Positions 24,950 to 30,266 of a stretch of DNA of 30,266 nucleotides are shown here, one piece after another. The first letter of the stretch is position 1. Every line of letters begins with the position of its first letter. The position numbers and the translations under genes are program-made. The notes below the pieces were generated by a model. It did no database searches and had not been told where the DNA came from. It saw only the letters and a program-made list of their open reading frames with translations. The DNA comes from Myxococcota bacterium (GTDB lineage: Bacteria > Myxococcota_A > UBA9160 > PR03), in NCBI GenBank assembly GCA_030066475.1, contig JASJBO010000104.1:1-30266 (forward strand), in the 5' to 3' direction.

Positions 24950-26602
24950 ATGCGATGGCGAGCGCCGCGGATCGGTGCGCCGGGCCTGCTGGCCCTCGCG
25001 GCGCTGCTGGTCCTAGGACCGGGGCTGCTCTGCTCCAGCCCGCCGCCTCCGCCGCCGACCGGCCTGGAGGACACCGAGACCCGGGCCGTCGCGGTCTACC
25101 TGACGCTGGCCGACGCCCGCGAGAACCGCGGCGACCTGGACGGGGCCCTCGCCGCCGTCGACAAGGCGCTCGCCAGCCAGCCGCGCAGCCGGCGCGCCCT
25201 GCTGCGCCGCGCCGAGCTGCTGGTGCTGCTGGCCGACCGCGACGGCGACCCACAGCGCCTCGACGAGGCGCGCACCCAGCTCGCGCAGGCGCTCGACCCC
25301 GACGATCCCGAATCGCTGTACGTGCAGGCGCGGCTGAGCGCGGCCGAGCAGCGCTGGAACGACGCGCTCGACGCGCTCGAGCGAGCGCTCGAGGTGCGCC
25401 CGGAGTGGCCGCGCGCCCTGCGGGCGCTGGGCCTGGTGCGCTGGCAGCTCGGCGACGCGGCCGGGGCGCTCGAGGCCTTCGAGCGCGCGCTGGAGATCAA
25501 GCCCAGCTACTGGCCCGCGCGCCGCGAGCGCGCGCGCGTGCGGCTCGCCCACGGCGAGATCGAGACGGCGCTCCCGGACGTCCGCGAGGCGCTGCGCATG
25601 GACCGCGACGACGAGGTGCTGCGCGAGGAGCTGGCGTTCGCGCAGGTCCAGCTCGGGCGCTACGACGACGCGATGCGCACCTTCGCCGCGATCCCCGACA
25701 CCGAGCGCAGCAGCGACGCCTCGGTCCTGCTGGGGAAGCTCTACGGAATGCGCGGTCGCAACGCCGAGGCGCGCGAGCAGCTCGAGGCGGTGCAACTCGT
25801 CGAGCCCGGCCGCGGCGACGTGTACGAGGGCCTGTTCCTGCTCGACGTCAAGGATGGGAAGGCCGAGGCCGGGCTGGAGCGGGTCGAGGCGGCGCTGCAG
25901 ACGTCTCCCGACGACGTCGAGCTGCTGCAGATCCGGGGCTCGATCCTCTCGGCGCTGGACCGGCGCGAGGAGAGCGCCGAGAGCTTCCGGCGCGCGTTCG
26001 AGCTCGACCCGAACCAGGTGGAGGGCTACCTCCGCGTGCTCGGCTCGCTGCTCGGTGGTCTCGAGCCCGACGTCGCGCGCACCCAGGCCCTCGAGCTCGG
26101 CCTGCCGCCGGCGCCGACCGCCTACGCGGTGGGCCTGCTCTACGAGTCGAAGGGCGAGCGCCGGGCGGCGATCCGCTCCTTCGAGCAGGCGATCGCAGCC
26201 GACGCGAAGCTCGCTCCCGCCCGCAACAGCCTGGCCTTCGCCCTGGCGGAGAGCGGCGGCGACCTGGATCGCGCCCTGTCGCTGGCGCGCGAGGCGCGCG
26301 TGGCGCTGCCCGAGAGTCCCTACGTCGCCGACACGCTGGGCTGGGTGCTGCACCTCTCCGACCAGAACATCGAGGCGGAGCCCCTGCTCTACGAGGCGCT
26401 GCGCGGCAGCCCCGCCGACAGCCAGGCGCTGCCCGAGATCCACTACCACCTGGCCGTGACGCTGGTCGCCCTGGGCAAGTACGAGCCCGCCCTGGTCCAC
26501 GCGCGGCGCGCCCTCGACGGGGCGAGCTCGGCCGCGGGGGAGCGGAGCTGGGCGGAGGCGGCGGAGGCGCTCCACGCGAAGCTGACCGAAGCGAACGAGT
26601 GA
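24950..26602 (+). CDS. Exported TPR-repeat protein
   Basis: A protein of about 550 residues. The ATG at 24950 is chosen for GGGGAG 9 nt upstream; an ATG at 24911 would add 13 residues and overlap the nudC stop by 4 nt (ATGA). An N-terminal hydrophobic segment (IGAPGLLALAALLVLGPGLL), followed by Cys-Ser-Ser-Pro and a Pro stretch, may be a signal anchor or a weak lipoprotein signal. The rest is about ten tetratricopeptide repeats, e.g. ALRALGLVRWQLGDAAGALE and LLQIRGSILSALDRREESAE. TPR solenoids dock partner proteins. The partner is unknown, and the envelope location is inferred from the N-terminus. It is the last of the coupled series that began at 22525. Confidence 0.85.
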   Translation: MRWRAPRIGAPGLLALAALLVLGPGLLCSSPPPPPPTGLEDTETRAVAVYLTLADARENRGDLDGALAAVDKALASQPRSRRALLRRAELLVLLADRDGDPQRLDEARTQLAQALDPDDPESLYVQARLSAAEQRWNDALDALERALEVRPEWPRALRALGLVRWQLGDAAGALEAFERALEIKPSYWPARRERARVRLAHGEIETALPDVREALRMDRDDEVLREELAFAQVQLGRYDDAMRTFAAIPDTERSSDASVLLGKLYGMRGRNAEAREQLEAVQLVEPGRGDVYEGLFLLDVKDGKAEAGLERVEAALQTSPDDVELLQIRGSILSALDRREESAESFRRAFELDPNQVEGYLRVLGSLLGGLEPDVARTQALELGLPPAPTAYAVGLLYESKGERRAAIRSFEQAIAADAKLAPARNSLAFALAESGGDLDRALSLAREARVALPESPYVADTLGWVLHLSDQNIEAEPLLYEALRGSPADSQALPEIHYHLAVTLVALGKYEPALVHARRALDGASSAAGERSWAEAAEALHAKLTEANE

Positions 26603-26678
26603 GCGCCGCGTGACCGCTCCGATCGCCGGAGCCGGCGTCCGTCGGGCGCATTCGCCGGGCGACGCTGCCAAGCCAGCC

Positions 26679-26686
26679 GTTATGCT
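26679..26686 (+). promoter_or_regulatory. Candidate -10 element for the flippase-like gene
   Basis: GTTATGCT lies 7 nt upstream of the ATG at 26694 and matches the recurring octamer. It falls in the 91-bp gap after the TPR gene. A near-leaderless transcript is implied. Confidence 0.4.
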
Positions 26687-26693
26687 CCCGCCA

Positions 26694-27677
26694 ATGGCGT
26701 GGCTCGCCAAGCGCTGGCGTCACATCCTGCCCTGGGTCGTGTCCGCGGCCCTGCTCGTGTACGTGTTCGGCTACGCCACCGACTGGCAGAAGCTGCGCGC
26801 GGCCACCGAGGCGGCGAACATGCCGCTGTTCCTGGCCTTCGCCACCGCCGACCGGCTCGCCTTCTTCCTGGTGTGGACGTGGCTCCAGGCGATGGCGATG
26901 CAGCGCTTCGTGGCCCAGGTGCCGATGCGCTCCGTCTTCGCGATCCGCGGCGGCTCGGAGCTGCTGCGCACGGTGAGCAACCCGCTCTCGGACGCCGCCT
27001 TCTTCCTGGGCCTGGGCCAGCTCGCCGGCGGTCGCTACGACGCCGTCTTCGCGGCCGCCCTGGTGCCGGCCATCGTCCACTTCCTCGTGATGCTCGGCCA
27101 GATGACCTTGGCGCTGCCCTTCCTGAGCGGCGGACTCGCCGGGAACCGCGACGTGTGGATCACCACCGGGGTGCTGTGGCTGGTGGTGGCGGGCATGACG
27201 ATCGCCACCCGGCTGTCGGCGCAGCGCAACGTGGGCGTGCCCGGAACGAACCGCGTGCGCGACTGGCTCGAACGCTTTCCGCTGCGCTCGCTGCGGCCGT
27301 TCTTCGTCGGCTTCATCGCCCTCACGGTCTTCGACGTGCTGATCCAGGGGCTCGCCTCGCGCGCCTTCGGCGTGGACATCGACTGGATCGCCCTCGCCGC
27401 CCGCATCCCGCTGCTGTACCTGGCGCTGGTGGTGCCCACCCTGGGGAACTTCGGCACGCGCGAGGTCGCCTGGGCCGGGCTGTTCGCCGAGTTCGGCGAC
27501 AAGGACACCCTGTTCGCCTACGCGCTGGCGGTGAACGCCGTCTTCCTGGTGCTGAACCTCATGATCGGCATCGTGTTCCTGGCGCACGCGCTGCGCCTGG
27601 TCTCCGCGGTGCGGAGGGCGCGTAGCGAGGGCGAGGAGGTCAAGGACCGCCTGCTCCACGACCCCACCGATCTGTGA
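26694..27677 (+). CDS. Lysylphosphatidylglycerol-synthase-TM/flippase-like membrane protein
   Basis: A 327-residue polytopic protein with about eight membrane helices. The start at ATG 26694 is preferred because the residues encoded upstream in the same frame are not protein-like and a -10-like element precedes it. The family-specific C-terminal block PTLGNFGTREVAWAGLFAEFG matches the conserved loop of the LPG_synthase_TM/UPF0104 (AglD-like) family. These proteins act as lipid flippases or lipid-linked sugar transporters in the inner membrane. The catalytic aminoacyl-transferase domain of MprF is absent, so only the membrane (flippase-like) part is represented. The substrate is unknown. Confidence 0.85.
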   Translation: MAWLAKRWRHILPWVVSAALLVYVFGYATDWQKLRAATEAANMPLFLAFATADRLAFFLVWTWLQAMAMQRFVAQVPMRSVFAIRGGSELLRTVSNPLSDAAFFLGLGQLAGGRYDAVFAAALVPAIVHFLVMLGQMTLALPFLSGGLAGNRDVWITTGVLWLVVAGMTIATRLSAQRNVGVPGTNRVRDWLERFPLRSLRPFFVGFIALTVFDVLIQGLASRAFGVDIDWIALAARIPLLYLALVVPTLGNFGTREVAWAGLFAEFGDKDTLFAYALAVNAVFLVLNLMIGIVFLAHALRLVSAVRRARSEGEEVKDRLLHDPTDL

Positions 27678-27704
27678 GTCGCCAGGGCGCGGCACGCCCG
27701 GGCT

Positions 27705-27712
27705 GCTAGTGT
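27705..27712 (+). promoter_or_regulatory. Candidate -10 element for recQ
   Basis: GCTAGTGT lies 40 nt upstream of the recQ ATG at 27753, in a 75-bp gap, and matches the recurring octamer. No clear -35 is seen. Confidence 0.35.
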
Positions 27713-27752
27713 TGGGGCGTCCTCCCCGCCCGCGTCCCCACGAGGCGAATCG

Positions 27753-29666
27753 ATGACGGTGGCAGCTTCCGCGTCGCTCGACGCGGCGCTCGCGCGGCTC
27801 GGCTACGACGGCTTTCGGCCCGGTCAGCGCGAGGCGATCGAGACCCTGCTCGACGTGGGCCGCGTGCTGCTGGTGGCGCCCACCGGCGGCGGCAAGAGCC
27901 TGACCTACCAGCTCCCGGCGAGCCTGCTGCCGGGCACGACCCTGGTGATCTCCCCGCTGATCTCGCTGATGCAGGACCAGGTGCAGGCGCTCGAGGCGCG
28001 CGGCGTGGCCGCCACCTACCTGGCGGGAACGCTGCCCGGCGACGAGATCCGGCGCCGCATGGGCCAGCTCGCCGACGGCGTCTTCGACCTGGCCTACGTG
28101 GCGCCCGAGCGCCTCGCCGCCCCCGGCTTCCGCGGGCTGGTGCACGACCTGGCCCCGCCGCTGCTCGCCGTCGACGAGGCGCACTGCATCAGCGAGTGGG
28201 GGCACGATTTCCGGCCCGAGTACCTGCAGATCGGCGAGCTCGTAGCCGAGCTGCCGAAGGCGCGCGTGCTGGCGTGCACCGCCACCGCCACGCCGGTGGT
28301 GCGCGACGAGATCCTCGAGCGCCTGGGCCTGCCGGCCGACACCCCGCAGGTGCTGCGCGGCTTCGCGCGCCCCAACCTGTCGTTGCGGGTGGCCGAGGTG
28401 ACGCAGGCGGCGCAGCGCCGCGGGGCGGTGGACGCGGCGCTCGCGGAGGCGCTCGGCGCGCCGGGCGCGGGGCGCGGCGCGGCGATCGTCTACGCCCCCA
28501 CGCGGCGCGCCGCCGAGGACGAGGGCAGCCGGCTGGCGGCGCGCGGCTGGCGCTGCGCGTCCTACCACGCGGGGCTCGGCGCCGGCGCCCGCGACGCGGC
28601 GCACCGCGCCTTCGCGACTGGCGAGCTCGAGGTGGTGGCCGCCACCAACGCCTTCGGCATGGGGATCGACCGGGCCGACGTGCGCGCCGTGGTGCACCTG
28701 GCCCCGCCCGCCTCGATCGAGGCCTACTACCAGGAGGTGGGACGCGCGGGTCGCGACGGCGACCCGGCCCTGGGCCTGCTGATCCTCGCGCCGGGCGACG
28801 CGCCGCTGCGGCGCCGGCTGCTCGAGCTCCCGGTCGACGGGGTCGCGCCCGCCCCCGAGGTGGTCGCGCACAAGTGGTCCCTGTTCCTCGAGCTGCTGCG
28901 CTACGCGGAGAGCGGCAGCTGCCGGCACGACGCCGTGCTGCGCTACTTCGGCGACGAGGAGGAGACGCTGGCCGGCTGCGGGCACTGCGACGTGTGCCAG
29001 CGCCTCGAGACGGGCGAGGCGCAGGCCGACGCGGAGGAGACCACGCTGCTGGTGCGCAAGGCGCTCTCGGCCGTGGCGCGCATCCACGGTCGCTTCGGCC
29101 TCGGCGCCGCGGCGAAGCTGCTGCGCGGCGCCGACGACCCGCGGCTGCGCGGCTCGGGGCTCGACCGCACGCGCACCTTCGGGATCCTGTCGGAGCGCAG
29201 CGAGGAGTGGCTCACGCGGCTGCTGCGCCGCTGCGTCACGCCGGGCTGGGTCGACTTCGAGGGCGGCGATCGGCCCGTGGCGGTGCTGACCGAGGCGGGC
29301 GCGGCGGTGATGCGCGGCGAGCGGCCCGCGCGGCTGCTGCTGCCGCCCGAACGCGCCGCGCCGGCCAGGGCGAGCGCTCCGCGCAGCGGCCGGCGCGCCG
29401 GGGCGGCAGCCACGGCCTCGGCGGCCGAGGACGAGGCGCTGGACGGCGACGCGCTCGCCCTGTTCGAGGCGCTCCGTCACTACCGGCTCGAGCGCGCGCG
29501 CGCCGAGGGCGTACCGCCCTACGTGGTGGCGAGCGACCGGACCCTGCGGGACCTCGCACGTCGGCGCCCTCGGACGCCGGCCGAGCTCGAGGAGGTGCAC
29601 GGGATCGGGCCCGCCAAGGCGCGCCGCTACGGCCCGGGCCTGCTCGACGTCGTGCGCGCCACCTGA
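27753..29666 (+). CDS. recQ: ATP-dependent DNA helicase RecQ
   Basis: A 637-residue RecQ-family 3'-5' DNA helicase. Motif 0 is YDGFRPGQREAIETLL, Walker A is APTGGGKSLTYQLP (GKS at 47-49), and motif II with the RecQ-specific loop is VDEAHCISEWGHDFRPEY. Domain 2 has FGMGIDRADVRAVVHL and YYQEVGRAGRDGDPALG. The zinc-binding RQC part shows CRHDAVLRYFGDEEE and CGHCDVCQ. A C-terminal HRDC domain (LFEALRHYRLERARAEGVPP, HGIGPAKARRYG) follows an Ala/Arg-rich linker. It unwinds recombination and replication intermediates. Length and domain order are complete. glnE follows 32 bp downstream on the same strand. Confidence 0.95.
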   Translation: MTVAASASLDAALARLGYDGFRPGQREAIETLLDVGRVLLVAPTGGGKSLTYQLPASLLPGTTLVISPLISLMQDQVQALEARGVAATYLAGTLPGDEIRRRMGQLADGVFDLAYVAPERLAAPGFRGLVHDLAPPLLAVDEAHCISEWGHDFRPEYLQIGELVAELPKARVLACTATATPVVRDEILERLGLPADTPQVLRGFARPNLSLRVAEVTQAAQRRGAVDAALAEALGAPGAGRGAAIVYAPTRRAAEDEGSRLAARGWRCASYHAGLGAGARDAAHRAFATGELEVVAATNAFGMGIDRADVRAVVHLAPPASIEAYYQEVGRAGRDGDPALGLLILAPGDAPLRRRLLELPVDGVAPAPEVVAHKWSLFLELLRYAESGSCRHDAVLRYFGDEEETLAGCGHCDVCQRLETGEAQADAEETTLLVRKALSAVARIHGRFGLGAAAKLLRGADDPRLRGSGLDRTRTFGILSERSEEWLTRLLRRCVTPGWVDFEGGDRPVAVLTEAGAAVMRGERPARLLLPPERAAPARASAPRSGRRAGAAATASAAEDEALDGDALALFEALRHYRLERARAEGVPPYVVASDRTLRDLARRRPRTPAELEEVHGIGPAKARRYGPGLLDVVRAT

Positions 29667-29698
29667 CACCCCGCTTGCCGCGGTGCTACCGATCCCGC

Positions 29699-30266
29699 GT
29701 GGGGGCGGACACGACCACGAGCGGAATCGGAGCCTGGGAAGAGCGACTCGGCCAGCCGCTGGCCGGCGCGCTGCGCGAGGCGCCCGCGCCCGAGCGCGCC
29801 GCGCTGCTGGCCGAGCGCGTGCTGGCGGCGGCCCCGGCCGAGGCAGTCTGCGAAGCCGCGCGCGCGAACCCGGGCGCCCTGGCGCGCCTGCTGCACGCGC
29901 TCTGCGGTGTCGCGCCGTTCTTCGCCGGCAAGCTCACGAACCATCCGGACTGGCTGCTGGAGCTGATCGCGGACGACCTGCGCGAGCCGCTCGAGCGGGC
30001 CGCGCTGGGCGCCGAGCTCGACGCGGCGCTGTCCGCCGAGCCCGACGACCCGTCCGGCGCGCTGCGTCGCTTCAAGTACCGGCGGCTGGCGCGCATCACC
30101 GCGCGCGACTGCGACCCCGAGCTGGTGCCGGTCGGGCGCACCGGCGAGACCCTGCTCGAGCTGTCACTGCTGGCCGACCTGCTGCTCGACCGCGCGCTGC
30201 GCGTGGCCCTCGAACAGGTCGAGGCGCGCCTGGGCCCGCCGCGCTGGCGCGACGCCAGCGGCGCCG
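29699..30266 (+). CDS. glnE: Glutamine-synthetase adenylyltransferase, N-terminal part
   Basis: An open frame from a GTG at 29699 continues without stop through the right edge; 189 complete codons are visible. The sequence FFAGKLTNHPDWLLELIADD, followed by a charged helix and RRFKYRRLARITARDCDPEL, is the N-terminal adenylyl-removing nucleotidyltransferase region of GlnE, and LLELSLLADLLLDRALR is typical of the next helix. GlnE adds and removes AMP on glutamine synthetase according to nitrogen status. No ribosome site is obvious. A GCTACCGAT element 6 nt upstream resembles the recurring -10 octamer, shifted by one base at its end. The gene is truncated only by the window. Confidence 0.88.
   Translation, partial: MGADTTTSGIGAWEERLGQPLAGALREAPAPERAALLAERVLAAAPAEAVCEAARANPGALARLLHALCGVAPFFAGKLTNHPDWLLELIADDLREPLERAALGAELDAALSAEPDDPSGALRRFKYRRLARITARDCDPELVPVGRTGETLLELSLLADLLLDRALRVALEQVEARLGPPRWRDASGA

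Noticed and set aside
27685..27699. Hairpin GGGCG/CGCCC after the flippase-like gene, considered as a terminator
   Set aside because: A five-base-pair stem without a T-run is too weak to call in such GC-rich DNA.

Overview
The window is about 30 kb of very GC-rich DNA with densely packed genes on both strands. It looks like the chromosome of a Gram-negative bacterium related to the former Deltaproteobacteria (Myxococcota, Bdellovibrionota or Desulfobacterota-like lineages). The evidence is an outer-membrane lipid-transport lipoprotein (MlaA type), an AsmA-like protein, a lipoprotein octaheme cytochrome, MsrPQ, a secreted thrombospondin-3/dockerin-like protein, and a bacterial histone-fold protein. 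The taxonomic placement is inference; no rRNA or tRNA gene is present.

Region 1 (1-6.2 kb) is a disturbed, accessory-looking stretch. It holds pieces of at least five broken genes: a hydrolase tail, an MFS/GPH transporter head, the C-terminal half of a cation:proton antiporter, an unidentified protein fragment, and a dockerin-like tail. Intact genes lie between them: a secreted Ca-binding-type protein, a ParDE-type toxin-antitoxin pair, a full-length Na+/H+-type antiporter, and a double-domain retropepsin-like protease.

Region 2 (6.2-14 kb) is envelope-related. It has an eight-CXXCH lipoprotein cytochrome with HEAT and TPR repeats. A two-gene minus-strand operon follows, in which an MlaA lipoprotein fused to a complete-triad alpha/beta hydrolase is translationally coupled to a 918-residue AsmA-like protein. 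A glutathione S-transferase comes next.

Region 3 (14-20.8 kb) is nucleic-acid machinery. A Ski2-like DEAD/DEAH helicase (DUF3516 type) is divergent, by 43 bp, from a tight three-gene operon: a SWIM-SNF2 ATPase, a spermidine-synthase-like protein, and a small protein joining an N-terminal Cys/His zinc-finger module to a C-terminal histone fold. Finding a Swi2/Snf2 motor and a histone-fold protein in one operon is the most striking observation in the window.

Region 4 (20.8-30.3 kb) is mostly housekeeping: msrPQ (minus strand), then a plus-strand series of a DUF4870 membrane protein, MTA phosphorylase, ArfB, NudC, a TPR protein, a flippase-like membrane protein, RecQ, and the start of glnE, which is cut by the window edge. 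Many neighbours overlap by 1-4 nt, so translation coupling is common. A recurring -10-like octamer, G(C/T)TANNNT, lies just upstream of many first genes, often only 7-10 nt from the start codon. This suggests short or near-absent leaders.
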